A stretch of 64,000 nucleotides of DNA from Aselliscus stoliczkanus (taxonomy: Eukaryota > Chordata > Mammalia > Chiroptera > Hipposideridae): assembly GCA_033961575.1 (NCBI GenBank), contig CM066736.1, forward strand, positions 80,190,852-80,254,851. Direction: 5' to 3'. Made by a program: the position numbers and the translations under genes. Below, piece by piece: positions 46,976 to 59,780 of the stretch. The notes beneath the pieces were generated by a model, which did not search any database, had not been told where the DNA came from, and was given only the letters and a program-made list of their open reading frames with translations. Position 1 is the first letter of the stretch. The number at the start of each line of letters is the position of its first letter.

Positions 46976-47550
46976 CTGGTTTCTTTATCTTTTCAGTTAT
47001 TTCTCTCCAACAGCAAGAATGGTTCTGCTTGGTTCAAATTCCGTGGCTTCTCAGACTAAAATATAAAATTCTTACTCAGGATTATAAATAAGCCTTATGT
47101 GATTTGTCTCCACCCCCTTTTAGGTACCTTTTTCACATCTTTCACCATTCTCCCCTTGGCCCCCTCCTTCTTCCTTTCTCCTTCCTGTTTCTTGGGTACG
47201 AGAAGCTCACCCCCACCTCAGAAATTGTGGATTACTATTCTCTCTGTCTGGAGTTACACAAAACTTTCTCTTTCTTCCTGCAAGTCTTTACTCAAATGTT
47301 GACATATCAAAGGAAAATTCCCTATTACGCCTTGTAAAATGGTATTTCCATTCTAATCACTCTTAATCTTTTGCGTGCTTTATTTTTCTTTGCAGCACTT
47401 ATCAAATTAAATATTTTTTATTGTTAGTCTAACCTATCAGAATATAAACTCTGACAACAGAAGGAATTTTCTTTTTTAACTATTTCCTTGCCATCAGCAT
47501 CACTGTATGTGGCACATGGTCAACACAATAAATATTTATTAATAACTGAA

Positions 47551-48587
47551 TGTCTGCTGAGTCACTCACTGCAAGATTGGCTCAGGAAGGGGGGCATAGT
47601 TGAAATATTGAGAACATTGGCGCTGTACTTGGGAAGAAGTGCAAAAACCAGGGAACAATATGGAATTGTAAATTGAATTTTGAGAGGTTGAATGTCTTCA
47701 AAGCCGAACAATTAAAAGTGGTTGTCCAAATAGATATTTGCTTGCTCCAATCAATGCCTAGGGAAGGGCATTAATAAGGAAATACTCTTGATTTCCAAAA
47801 GTAGTGGTTTTATTGCGATTACTCTAGTTTCTATACCTGTATATTCCTTTTTATATTTTGTTTATTCTGCTTATTTACTTTCTCCTTTCCATTTGAGTAC
47901 AGTAAGATTTGATCTGTGAGACTCTAGAAAACAGAACAGAGATCAATGGATGGAGGTGTCAGGAAAGATTTTGTCCCAACTTTATAAAATACTTTCTGGA
48001 AGTCAGAGCTTTCTTGGGATAGCTACCCTGCACTAGCAGGTTGTACAATACATTTCCTGTCAATATTAACGTTATAGTTGGAAGAACACTAGTGGGAGTG
48101 TTGCAGTGAAGGCCAAAAGGGCTGGATTTTTATTTCAGAGAGACTTAGGCTAACTTATCCTCTTACTGGTCTTCACAGGGCTAGGAAGACAGAAAAGATA
48201 CCAAAAACAGTATACCTATTAATATTGATGGAAGATAAAGTAGTCATATAGCCACAAATCTATATCCATGCCTTTTCTCCCTTAGTAGATCACAAACCAA
48301 TCAAGGACAGTGACTAAATTATTAACTCTGAACAATAATGACAGTATGATACCAACACTGATGGTATTAATGATGAAAAGATTTTTAAAAATAATTTTTA
48401 TTGGTCCTTTGCAGTTATGAACATACAAGTTATTTCTATTCTTAAAAATTAGAAAATGTAAATTAAAATTTAAATGACTCATAAATAGCTAGAATTAGAC
48501 TTGGGTTCCCTGGGCCTTTTTCCCATACAGAAAATAATTTTTTTTTCTCTCTCTCTCTCCCTTTCTTTTCTTTTTTTCTCTTTCTAG
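47551..48587. other. No recognisable feature
   Basis: AT-rich. Nothing I can name. A CT-rich stretch stands at 48545-48590. Confidence 0.4.
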
Positions 48588-48830
48588 TTAAGAGCAAAGG
48601 CTCTGAAATCAGACAGATGTTAGGTCAAATTGTGGCTCCAACACTTGCCAATCATACGAGAAATTCATTATTTAATTCCTGCACACTTTAGATCCCTTAT
48701 TTACAAAAGGGGGCTAATATTAGTACATATGCCAACATATTCTATAGAGCTGTATTGGTTGTGGCAAATATGTGAAGCATTTAGAATAAACCCTAACTCA
48801 TAGCAAATGCTCTATATAACTTAAGCAATA
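48588..48830 (+). repeat. MIR SINE
   Basis: 'gagcaaaggctctgaaatc', 'caaattgtggctccaacac', 'cttatttacaaaaggggg', 'tctatagagctgtattgg' follow MIR over nearly its whole length. Confidence 0.7.
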
Positions 48831-49344
48831 CATGTTATAATAAGAGTGCTAGCTAAATATAATAATTCTTGTATGTTTGCAATTATTGTCTTCATCAGGA
48901 GCAGATATGAAAGATATGAGTCTATTATTTTGTGTTGCAGATGGGTTGGCTTACCTGGCCTGTGAGAGTGCACTAGCCTTAGAAGGCTCTGTGTCCCTAT
49001 CTCAGACTCAATATTAATTTGCCACGTAAATTACAGGATAGCACAGAGTGAGAACCGCCCTGATATAATAAACTGGGAAGTCTACACAGCTTGCTGGGAT
49101 GGCTTGTATCCTCATTATTAGAGAAGAATATGTATTCAGCATCATCTGGGTTCTTGTGTGCTTGCATTTTCATATTGATTAAACCTCACCGTTCCTGACT
49201 TCTTCAAATTGTTCTCTAGTGCCTCATCTCCTTGTTGCCTTGCCATCTGTTTAATGTGTCTCTTGCTGGCCTGATGATCTAGTCTTCATTTTTCTTTGCA
49301 TATTTTCCACAATCAATCAAGTAACTATAAAAATGATAAATGAT
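48831..49344. other. No recognisable feature
   Basis: No named repeat or gene. Confidence 0.4.
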
Positions 49345-49640
49345 CATCTATGGAGTGCCTGCCTATTAAATTTTTGAGACTTTGCATAATGTTATCTAAT
49401 TCACAGTAACCCTATGAAATGGGTGTTGCAGCTATTTCTATTTGACAAATGAAGAAACAGTCCCCTGATCATACAACTACCAATGGGAAGAACTGGGATT
49501 TGAATTCCATGTCCACTGCTCTTACCAAAGTCCACTCTTTCAAATACTTGTAGGTAACACCTAGGTAATGTCTTAGGTAATGTGGAAAAAGCTGAACTAA
49601 GTAAGGCAAAGCCCCTGCCCACAAAGAGCTTATGATTTAG
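49345..49640 (-). repeat. MIR SINE, antisense, with L2-like flank
   Basis: 'ccctatgaaatgggtgttg', 'gacaaatgaagaaacagtcc', 'actgggatttgaattccatg' is antisense MIR. 49560-49640 ('cctgcccacaaagagctta') resembles antisense L2. Confidence 0.6.
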
Positions 49641-50879
49641 ATCAGGATTCAAAATGGCAAAGGCCTATAGCATCCTGGTATGTAAGGAAATGACTGCAGC
49701 TGTCCGTGGAAATGTAACAGTGGGAAGTGGGAAATGGATAAATGGGAGAATGCATTTTTCTTTTAAAAAGCACAGTTACTACTATGTTGCCATGGGGAAG
49801 CTGTGTCTACTATTGCTTTCTGAATTTTTAAGAGCAACAGAAAATCTAACTTTTTTTTTGGTAATCTTCTTATTTTTAAGTATTAAAAAACAAAAAGATG
49901 ATAATCATAACAACAAAGTAATGTATGGGCTTATGGAATGAGTAGAGCCCATTACCTTTCCCCAGAAATGCCTGGCAAACTGATTTCTTTCCTGGTTTTG
50001 TGACATTGAGTTCTGGAATGCTATCTGACCAGTCCTCAGTTAGCCTGGAGAGTGTGAGCATGACACCATGACACCATAAGAGCTTGGCTGTATATTGTAG
50101 AGCTCATGTTTAGATTGTGAATTGTAGAGCTTTGGGATTGATGGATGCTCTAGGCTAATATGAGGTGGTCCTTGGGACATATGCAGATTAGTTTATGCAC
50201 CAAAGGTGACTGCTGTGCTTCCAAGAGTTCTGATATGTGATTCTTGCGCACACAGATATTATCTGTAACTGTGAAGCTTTGGATATCTACACATGTATCT
50301 CTAGCTAATTTTTCCGCTGGTACCATGATTATGCTGATTTTATGTTATACAATCAGATAAGTAAATCATATTTGACTTATCCTCATTTTTCTATATCAGA
50401 TATTTCTGCCAATTCTTATCTATTATTGACATTTGTCAATAGAGTGTGTTGGGTTCAAGATAAGGTAACTATAGACTTGCTTTAATCTGCTGTCTGATCT
50501 CTGGTCTATGTTCTAAATATATTGTGCCCGTTAGGTGTGAGAACTGACAATCCAAAAGTGCACAAAAAAAACCAGAGGCAATGAGAATAGCTTTAGTAGT
50601 TCTGTGGGAAGATTAATCACTGGGATTCTGAAAGGAGCAACATGGGCTGGGCTTCAAAGTGTGAAAGAATTATGGTGGGCAGAACATAGAGGAATATTGC
50701 AACTATGGAGGAAACACAGTGAGAAAGAAGGTTTATAGGTAGAAACTAACAAAATATGTTCAAGGGGTGAAAGCAATCTGAGAACATGAAGTTTCCTTGA
50801 AAGGATTACTGAAATAATAAGGGCCCAGAACATTATATTATAGCTAGATTGATTATTTTCCAAGCAACCTTTGATTCTA
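49641..50879. other. No recognisable feature
   Basis: No repeat I can name. Frames at 49654-49941, 49876-50061 and 50654-50863 are unrecognised. Confidence 0.4.
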
Positions 50880-51415
50880 TGAATATTTCTGCTCCTCTAA
50901 TGTGCATATAAGTAAGTTCTAGGCACTAGGTATATTATGATGAATTGCAAACCCACTTCCTGTCCTCTTGATATTAACAGTTTAATGGATGAGATAGCTA
51001 TGGGTCGCATATGCATGCAAATAAAGACATAGCTTAAAATGGTGTTAAATATCATGAGGGCATGTACCCACTGAAGGACCTAGGAAAATGTCTGGAAACA
51101 GAAATTAATTCTAGGAGGATGATTCTTAGATACTTGGGGTAAAATTTGAAAGATGAAAAAAGTTAAACAAGAGAAGAGTTAGATAAAACAGCAGACATGA
51201 AGGCCCTGAGGAGAAGGAAGCATGGCTCTTATGGGTGAGAAAACTCAGTGTGGTGGGAGCACAGAGACCGGAAGATTGGCACAAAATGAGGCATGGCTCA
51301 GGCAGGAAGGCTTTAAGGGGTTCTGGTCTTTATTCCAAGAGAAATGGAAAACTAAACATTGTTTAGACTGGGGAGATGACATGATTATATTTGAATTTTC
51401 AAGAGGACTTAGTCA
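50880..51415 (-). repeat. L2-type fragment, antisense
   Basis: 'taggcactaggtatattatg', 'aggccctgaggagaagga', 'ttccaagagaaatggaaa', 'gatgacatgattatattt' follow the antisense of the L2 3' half. Confidence 0.45.
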
Positions 51416-51952
51416 GAGGACCTAGGTATACTTGAATTCTTTAACCAAACCAGCCTTTCTCCTCAGGAAGAATCATAGAAATCATAAGCATAAAAAAGAG
51501 AAAGAAAAGAAAAAGTGAAATTTAGTTAGCTTTAGGAGCATATTAGGCATTTCTATTGTGGCACTTGAGTGCCTCAGACACAGTTCTTATCTATCCTAGG
51601 AATGCTTTGGCGACTAATATCTTGAGGTTTTCCACCAGACTTTTACATGTACCATGGGACAGTGTCTTGGCTCATGCATGTACCTTTTATCTTTCTTTTT
51701 AATTAAATTTATTGGGGTGACAATGGTTAGTAAAATTATATAGGTGTACCTTGTATCTTTAACTTCCTTCTCTGACAACGTAGGGGCTCTTTTATACCCA
51801 TGTATGTGCAAACTGCAAATTTTGGGGAGCCAATGCTACTGGGTTACCCTTGACCAAGGTGGGCATAGGCATTAGATAAATGCTTCCCCATTAGTCTACT
51901 GGGGCAGACAATTCTTAAACAATTTCCAAGGAAGCATTTTCTATTTGTTTCC
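51416..51952. other. Unassigned with a tiny L1 tail
   Basis: 51697-51750 is an antisense L1 end ('aaatttattggggtgacaat', 'agtaaaattatatagg'). The remainder is unrecognised. Confidence 0.4.
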
Positions 51953-52022
51953 CCCCACACACAGCTTTATTGAGATATGGTTGACAAATAAATACTGTAT
52001 AAATTTAGTTGTAAAAACATAA
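51953..52022 (-). repeat. Old L1 3' fragment
   Basis: 'cagctttattgagatatggt' and 'tgacaaataaatactgtat' are antisense L1 3' UTR. Confidence 0.55.
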
Positions 52023-52200
52023 TTTTTTTTTAAATTATAAGGAAGATTTATTGTTCTATAATGGTGAACATAAGGACTCTTTTGCTTTAGAATAATGTCA
52101 AAGGCAATTGTGGCAAAGAAAAAGCTAGCAAAAATAATTTCCAAAATTACAACAGAAAAAAATACCGACACTTTGTAGAAGATAATATATAATTAATACA
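52023..52200 (-). pseudogene. Possible short retrocopy end (unidentified mRNA 3' part)
   Basis: On the minus strand an AATAAA (52052-52047) stands about 15 bases before an A run (52031-52023), as at a polyadenylated mRNA end copied into DNA. The sequence upstream is not a repeat I know and I could not identify a parent gene. No TSD established. Confidence 0.2.
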
Positions 52201-52329
52201 TCATGAAGAATATATTTAACTTCATTATTGAAAAATGCAAACTAAAACTGCCAATAAAACATTTTTCTTCATTAGTTGATATGTAACTTATTATTTATAA
52301 TTTTACTTTATTTTCACTTCAAGTCTTTC

Positions 52330-53159
52330 TTATTTTTTTTCATTACAGTTGACACTGAATATTATTTTAGTTTCAGGTGTGCAGCATACTGGTTAGATAT
52401 TCATATAATTTACAAAATGATCACCCCAATAAGTCTAGTATTTATCTGGCACCATACATAGGTATTACAATATTATTGACTATATTCCCTCTGCTGCACT
52501 TTACATCCCTGTGACTATTAACTCTACTTCTCTTATACAAGTCTTACAACATGAATTTTGTTTATTTTATTTATTTATTTATTTATCTTTAAATTTTTTC
52601 TTATTAGTTTCAGGTGTACAAAACAATGCACTAGTTATGCTTTTCACCTTTTCACCCCTCACAGAGTGACAACCCCCCACCCCCAATTCACCGCCTGTAA
52701 AATGTAATTTTTTAAAGTGTACAAAGTAATGATTTAATATATATATCACTGTGAAATGATTACCACAATCAAGTTAATTAACAACACATCCATTATCACA
52801 CATAGTTACCTTTTTTTCTTGTGATGAAAATACTTAAGATCTACTCTCTTAGCAAATGTCAATTAATACAGCATTATTAGCAATATTCAACAATCACTAT
52901 ATTAGATCCCTAGAACTATTCATCTTATAAATCAAAGTTTACACCCTTTGACCAACATCTCTCCATTTACCCCAGCCCTTGGCAACTACCATTTTACTCT
53001 CTGGTTCTAGGAGTTCAACATTTGTAGAATTCACATATAAGTGAGATCACACAATATTTGTCTTTCTGTGTCTGGCTTATTTCACTTGTATAATGTCTTT
53101 CATGTTGCCAGAAATTGCAGGATTTCCTTCATTTATTAAGAATGAATAATATCCTGTTT

Positions 53160-53163
<4 letters not shown>
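52330..53163 (-). repeat. Stacked L1 3' UTR fragments
   Basis: At least two antisense L1 ends: 52330-52560 ('ttagtttcaggtgtgcagca', 'tgaccccaataagtc'-like) and 52596-52700 ('ttagtttcaggtgtacaaaa', 'cacccctcacagagtgac'), then an older L1 piece to 53163 ('attcacatataagtgagatc', 'tgtgtctggcttatttcac'). Confidence 0.75.
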
Positions 53164-53211
<48 letters not shown>

Positions 53212-53280
53212 CTATATGTATATCTCTATATATGTATATCTCTCTATATCTATATCTATCTATATCTATATCTATATCTC
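53164..53280. repeat. (TCTA)n and variant microsatellite
   Basis: Pure TATC units to about 53211, then mixed 'tatatctctatatat' units. Confidence 0.95.
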
Positions 53281-53439
53281 ACCTGTTATATGTATGATCA
53301 AATGACTTCTGGGGTTTCTGCATAGCTCTACACCTTCCTTTTTGGTTTTCATAGATGATCATTCTTTCCTCCTAATAGCAATCAGCCAAAGATGGTCACT
53401 GACATGGATTTTTGTACTTCAGTATCAGACATTTCCATT

Positions 53440-55428
53440 TAGACTGTATTATTTGACTACAATGAAATTAAAGTAAAAAACCCAATAATAACCTAAGTAA
53501 AAATACATCCCCAAACAGTTGGAGATTTAAAAACACATTTCTATATTAATCTGAAGTCAATGTGTTTCTCTATACCAACAATAAAATTTCAGGAAAAGAA
53601 ATTAAAAAACAATTCCTTTTGCAATTACAACAAAATGAATAAAATACATAGGAATACACTCAACAAAGGGTGAGAAGCACCTATACACTGAAAACTATGA
53701 CATTATTAAAAGAAATTAAAGATATCTGTGTTCATGGACTGGAAGAATGAACATAGTTAAAATGGCCATATTACCCAAAGCAATATACACATTTAATGCA
53801 ATCCCATTAAAATCCCAGTCGCATTTTTTTAAAGAAATAGAACAACAACAAAAAAAATAAGATTTGTATGGAATCACAAAAGACCCTGAACAATCAAAGC
53901 AATCCAGAAAAAGAAGAACAAGTCTAGAGGTATTACACTTCCTGACTTCAACTTATACTACAAAGAGAGAATAATCAAAACACCATGGTATTGGCAGAAA
54001 AACAGACACACAGACCAATGAAATAGAACTGAAAACCCAGAAACAGAGCCACATATATATGGGTACATAATTTTCAACAAAGGAGCCAAAAACATACAAT
54101 GGAGGAAAGATAGCCTGTTTAATAAATGGTGCTGGGAAAATTCGAAAGCCATGCGCAAAAGGATGAAACTATATTGCTATCTGTCACCATGTATCAAACT
54201 TAACTAAAAATGGATCAACAGCCTAAATGTGAGACCTGAATTGCACAGAAAAAAAAATTGCACAGAAGAAAGCATAGTGACTTGACTTATGGACCTTGGG
54301 TATAGAGCGGGTTGTATGAATTTGACCTCAAAGGCAAGGGAAGTAAAACCAAAAATAAATGAATGGGACTGCATCAAACTAAAAAGCTTCTGCACAGCAA
54401 AAGAAACCATCAACAAAACAAAGAGGCAACCAACAGAATGAAACAGATATTTGCAAACAACACCTCCAATAAGGGGCTAATATCCATAATATATAAAGAA
54501 TTCATATAACTCAACAACAAAAAAACAAAAAATCCAATTAAAATAATGGGCATAGGACCTGTACAGACACTTCTCCCAAGAAGACATACAAATGGCCAAC
54601 AGATATCTGACAAAATGCTCAGTTTCACTATTAGGGAAATGCAAGTCAAAATCACAATTAAATATCATCTTACATTTGTTCGAATGGCTATTGTCAACAA
54701 GGAAAGAAATAACAAGTGTTTGAGAGGCTGTGGATAAAAAAGAACCCTCGTACACTGTTGGTGGGAATGTAAATTGGTCCAGCCGCTATGGAAAACTGTA
54801 TGGAGATTCCTCAAACAATTAATAATAAAATTACCATACGACAGGACAACCCCTTTTCTGGGTATCTATCCAAAAATCTGGAAACATTTATGTGTAAAGA
54901 CATATGTACTTCTATGTTCATTGCAGCATTATTCACCTCTATGTTGTGGCCAAGACATGGAAACAGCCGAAGTGTCCTTTGATAGATAATTGAATAAAGA
55001 AGTTGTAGTATATAAACACAATGGAATATTACTCAGTCATAAGAAAAGATGAAGTACATACTGCCATTTGCATCAACATGGATAGATCTTGAGATTATCA
55101 TGCCAAATGAAATAAATCAGACAGAAAAAGTTGAGAACCATATGATTTCAGTCCTATGTGGGATATAAAACTGAAAGCCACAAATGAACAAGACAAACAA
55201 ACAAAAACTCATGGACACAGACAACAGTTTAGAGGTTACCAGCGGGTAAGGGGAATGGGAGGTGGTAGATGGGGGTAAACGGGAACAATTATATGGTGAT
55301 GGAAGGAGAACTGACTCTGGGTGGTGAACACACAATGTAATATATAGATGATGCATTATGGAAATGCAAACTTGAAACTATATAATTTAAGTAACCAATG
55401 TCACCCCAATAATTTTGATAAAAAGGCA
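53440..55428 (+). repeat. 5'-truncated L1, late ORF2 plus 3' UTR
   Basis: Sense L1: 'atctgtgttcatggactgga', 'aatgcaatcccattaaaatc', 'ttggcagaaaaacagacaca', 'aataaatggtgctgggaaa', 'catacaaatggccaacagat', then the 3' UTR 'agaggttaccagcgggtaag' and 'gtcaccccaataatttt'. Many stops. The first 120 bases are a more diverged L1 piece and may be a separate fragment. Confidence 0.85.
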
Positions 55429-55550
55429 TAGCAGATTAAATCCAAAGAAAAGTAATAAACATAAAAGCAGAAATTAATATAATAAAAAGCCAAATATAAA
55501 CTAAAGAGGATAAGCAAATCCAAAAGCTGGTTCTTTGAAAAGGTTAAAAA
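55429..55550 (+). repeat. L1 ORF2 fragment
   Basis: 'aaatccaaagaaaagtaata', 'taaaagcagaaattaat' and 'ccaaaagctggttctttgaa' match the L1 ORF2 reverse-transcriptase region in sense. It comes from an earlier ORF2 position than the adjoining L1 end, so it is a distinct insertion or rearranged piece. Confidence 0.65.
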
Positions 55551-55764
55551 ATTAGAGAATCCTAAGATACAGTTGATTATGAAGATTATAAAATGGGATT
55601 TTGAGTTTATAGAGTTTGCTTATGCTCAGATTGTGTAGATATAAACCAACAGTTTCCAAGTTTGCACTCCCCTGAGTAGAGTAAAAGCATTTTATTTGTA
55701 AACAACATTACCTTCTACAACTTTTATCAACAAAATCAATGTGATTAAAAGAATTAACATAAAT

Positions 55765-57070
55765 AAGTTTTGGAGGCAGGTAGACCTGAGTTCAGATACT
55801 GGCTCTGGTACTTACAAACTCTGATTTTCTTGTCTTTTCACCTTTTTTGGTCTCAGTTTTCTCACTTGGGGTATGAGATAATATTTATTTAATCTGACGG
55901 CTGACTACTAGAGAATTAAAATGAGATATTCATGTAAAGACACAATATGGTTCCTCTTACATTTTGATTAATGAAGAGGAGCCATTATTTTATGATGATA
56001 ATGTCCATGTTTTGTCCTAAGAGTAGGATAACAATCTCCTTCAGCCCAGGGTTCATATCTTATTTATCTTTTTAGTCCTATAAACATGAAGTTCAATGTC
56101 ATACATAAAAAATGTTCAACAAATATTTACTAAATGAATGAATGAGCAAATGCTGTTTTTAATTCATACATAAAGGTTTATGCCATTGTTACCATTTTAA
56201 TATGCAGACTACTATGATAGGCAGACATTATCATATTATCCTATGTTAATCCAATTGCCAGGGACTCTTCGTTTAAACCATATGAAACTGCAATTTTTGC
56301 AGATCAAATATTTAAAATCAAATTCATATGACTCAACCTAATGCCCTGGAGTATTTGTCTACAGCTGTTCTTTCTTGGTTTATATTAATTTTTATTTTCC
56401 TGCTCTTTAGGCAACATCTGCTTAGAGGTTTCTTGAACTTTTAAGAACATTACAATTCTTATGGTAATTTGCTTCATAAGTATTCTGCTATTGATGGAAT
56501 ATTTTTTTTCAGGATTACAGTCTATTAATTAGCATGCTGAAGGAAGAGCCAAAGTTTTAGAATTAGATAGAACTGGATTTCAGCTCTGGCGCAGATAGTA
56601 ATTGTGCAATGAGCTTGGGCAAATTACTCCCCTTTTCTTAGTTTTCTTTTCCTCATCTCAAAATGAAAAGGCTTGAGCTGGGGAGATTATCTCTGAATCT
56701 TCTTCTAGTTATACATATCTTTAAATCTGAACATAAAGCATTGATTATTATGCACATTTATATTGAGTCTTTTATTAATCAGGCCCTGTGTAAGGTACTG
56801 GTGATACATGTATGAACATGTCAGTGATTTGCTGTGAGGCTAAGTCTGTAACAGAATGGTATAATTAAAGAGAAATGAATAGAGAGTCAAAAATTTATCT
56901 ATGACTTCCTTGCTAAATGCTCATAAGGAAAGAACATGACTTTATATTCCCAGCCTATAAAATGAGAATAACAACAGCTATTTTAGGTATACCAGGGAAT
57001 TATAAGGAGCATCAGTGTGGGCAATGCTTGTAAGAGGTCTTCAAAACGTGTAAAATAAGTTCCTGGTTTG
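55765..57070 (+). repeat. Cluster of MIR and L2 fragments
   Basis: MIR in sense at 55765-55955 ('aggtagacctgagttcaga', 'ggctctggtacttacaaac') and 56545-56740 ('gaactggatttcagctctgg', 'gggcaaattactcccct'); an L2 end at 56030-56150 ('caacaaatatttactaaatg'); and a poorer MIR at about 56870-57060 ('ataaaatgagaataacaaca'). Confidence 0.6.
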
Positions 57071-57349
57071 GTTATATTATAGATCAGAAAAAAGTAAAGA
57101 AACAAAAGTTTAGGAAATTACATAGTATTAATGGTTTATTTATTCATCTTTTAAAATTTTAATTTTCAAATAGTTTTAGATTTATAGAAAAGATTGTGCC
57201 TATAATATAGAAAGTTTCTATATTTCACAACCAGTGTCCTTTATTTTTGACAACTTATGTCAGAATGGCACATTAGTTACAATGAATAAACCAATATTGA
57301 TATGTTATTGCTAAATAAAAAGTCTACCCTTTATTCAGATTTCCTTACT

Positions 57350-57459
57350 TTTTTTTTTAGAGGGCAGTGTCACTGGCCCTCACATGTGGGATCCGAACCG
57401 AAGCTGGCTTGCTGGCGTCCCAAGCCAGCTCTTAACCACCGCACCACTCGGCCGGCCCA
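57350..57459 (-). repeat. Short tRNA-derived SINE with TSD
   Basis: Minus-strand copy: 'gggccggccgagtggtgcgg', 'gggccagtgacactgcc', A tail. The middle is rearranged ('aagctggcttgctggcgtcc' on the plus strand). TSD AGATTTCCTTA at 57337-57347 and 57460-57470. Confidence 0.87.
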
Positions 57460-57732
57460 AGATTTCCTTAGTTTTTATCTAATGTCCTTTTTGTGATCCT
57501 ACCATCCAGGAGACCACATTACATTTTCTCATCCTGTCTCTCTAGGCTCCTCTTGATTGTGACAGTTTCTCAGATTGTCCTTGCTTTTGATGACACTGAC
57601 AGTTTTGAGATGTATTTGTATTTTGTAGAATATCCACCAATTAAAATTTATCTCTCTCTTTTTTTCATGTTTAGATTGGGCTGCTCTTTCAGTTGATGCC
57701 TGTGTTTTTTGACATACCCATATATTCATGGA

Positions 57733-57734
<2 letters not shown>

Positions 57735-57792
<58 letters not shown>
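57735..57792. repeat. (AT)n microsatellite
   Basis: About 29 AT units without interruption. Confidence 0.97.
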
Positions 57793-57796
<4 letters not shown>

Positions 57797-59549
57797 TTAG
57801 CTTTTACCTACTTCCTCATACTATAAGATACTCTAGGTTAATCTTATGTATTTTCTGCTCCAGTTGTAGAATCAGCAATTTCTCCAACAGTTCCTGGTTC
57901 CTTTTATTGGAGAATGGTATTACAAACCAAGATCTGGGAGGTAGTTGTGCTTTTGCTATTAGCTCTTTTGCTTTTAGTTTTTAGCTCTTTTAGCTGACAC
58001 AGCAAGGAAATGTATGTGCATCTAGTAACACAAATGTATGTATGTATATATATATATATATATAATATACATACATGTATCTATAAATATTTATATACAG
58101 AATCACGGTATTTATGAGTATATGAACCTAAGGATGAGTTTGTACTCATGTCTCCAATTCTAATCTATTACCACATGGATCATTTGGCCTCTTTCCTTGC
58201 TTATCTATAAATTCCCACTCCAACAGTAAGAAATCTGGCAACCACCATTTACCATCCATTTTCTTAATTGTTCAATTCAGTATTCATGCATAGTGGTATT
58301 AGAATTGTTGATCCATACTCCTTTGGGGGGAAAATACTATATCATCTAAAGTATGGTTCTTATGTATGGTTTCTTTCATTATAGTCTTACAGACTCCACT
58401 CATTTCCAACGTACTTTCCCCTCAACCCCTTTATAATGTTACTTCATATATTTCATACATAGAGTGAGGCTGCTTTATCACATTTTCACATTTCATCCTG
58501 GGATCCCTTGACATCCTAAATGATTTTTTTTAAAAATTGCCTACATTAAGGGTCACTCTTTGTGCTGTAATGATCAATAAACATAAATATGCAAATGCAT
58601 AGTATCATGTATCCTACATCACAGGATCATACAGAATATTTTATCACTGTAAAAATTTCGCTGTGCTTCTTCAACTCTCCCTTCCCTCTTCCAGAAGCTC
58701 TGGCAACCACTGATCTTTTTAGCATCTTTAGAGTTTGGTCTTTTCTGGATTGCCATATAAATGGGATAGTCCAGTATATAGATTTTTTCATACTGGTTTC
58801 TTTGACCTCGTAATATACACTTAAGTTTCTTCAATGTCTTTCGTGGTTTGGTAGCTCATTTCTTTTGTTGCTGAACAAAGTTCAGTTGTGTAGATGTACT
58901 ACAGTTTGTTTATCCATTCGCCTATTAACAGGCATCTTCTTTGCTTCAATTTTTTTGGCGATTATAGATAAAACCAGATATAAAGATTTGCATGCTGGAT
59001 TTTGTGTGGGTTTAGTTTTCAAACTAGTTGAGTAAATACCTGGGAGCATGATGGCTGGATCATAGAGTAAGGCTATGTTTAGCTTTGTAAGAAACTAGAA
59101 AAATGTCTTCCAAAGTGGCTGAACTATTATATTTTGAATTTCCATCAAGAATGAATGGGAGACCTGACTGCTCTGCATACTCACCAGCAATTGGTATTGT
59201 CAATTTAAACAAAAGTTAGCCATTCTAATAGGGCCATAGTGGTATATAATATAATTGTTGTTTCAATTTGCAATTCCCTAATGACAACTGATGTTTTCAT
59301 GTGCTCATTTTTCCTTTATATATAGCTTCTTTACTGAGGTGACGACTTAGGTAATTTGCCCATTTTAAAATGGGTTGTTTGCTTACTTATGGCTGAATTT
59401 TAAAGGTTCTTTATATATTTTGGATGCCAGTTCTTTATAAGATACACATTTTGCTAATACTTTCTTTTTATTTGTAGTGTCTTTTGAATTTGACAGTGTA
59501 TTTTGCAGAGAATTTTAAAATTTTAACAAATTGCAACTTAGTAATTTTT

Positions 59550-59676
59550 TGTTTTTGTTTTGTTTTATTGTTTGTTTGTTTGTTTTTAGCTGAGCCATCC
59601 TGCCACCTGTTGGCAGCTCAACGGCAACTCAGCTCAGGCTGGCCTCGAACCGCTGTTGCTCAGAGCTCAGCTTGCA
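59550..59676 (-). repeat. SINE of the 10645-type family, truncated
   Basis: On the minus strand: 'gagctctgagcaacagcgg', 'ttcgaggccagcctgagctg', 'gttgccgttgagctgcc', 'ggcaggatggctcagc' and an (AAAC)n-like tail. This matches the middle of the SINE at 10645-10883. TSD GCAACTTAGTAATTTTT at 59533-59549, one difference at 59677-59693. Confidence 0.8.
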
Positions 59677-59780
59677 GCAATTTAGTAATTTTTATTCATG
59701 GATTATATGTTAATATTTTATCTAAAAGCTCATCGCCAAACCCAAGATCATCTAGAATCTTTGTTTGAGCCTCAGCACAC

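Larger units (their letters stand above)
45600..47550 (+). repeat. Long L2 LINE 3' portion with two nested insertions
   Basis: L2 segments in sense: 45600-46162 ('cccaccttcttgaaacag', 'cttcctgacatctcaatg'-type text, 'catatccaactacctactc'), 46546-46711 ('ctcaccacctcctgtgttg', 'catggtctaagtcaccaca') and 46976-47550, ending 'atgtggcacatggtca' and 'aataaatatttattaataa'. Once the LTR (46168-46540) and the L1 tail (46717-46975) are removed, the pieces follow L2 order. Coding capacity is lost. Confidence 0.65.
57140..59780 (-). repeat. Old L1 3' portion in antisense, with insertions
   Basis: Antisense old-L1 text throughout: 'caaatagttttagatttata', 'gtgacagtttctcagattgt', 'atggctggatcatagagta', 'aatttgcaattccctaatg', 'ttgccaaacccaagatcat'-like end. 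Insertions: a SINE at 57350-57459, an (AT)n tract at 57735-57792 and a SINE at 59550-59676. No coding capacity. Confidence 0.7.

Noticed and set aside
53164..53280. Regular repeats that could suggest a CRISPR-like array
   Set aside because: Simple tetranucleotide microsatellite; no unique spacers. The window is mammalian.
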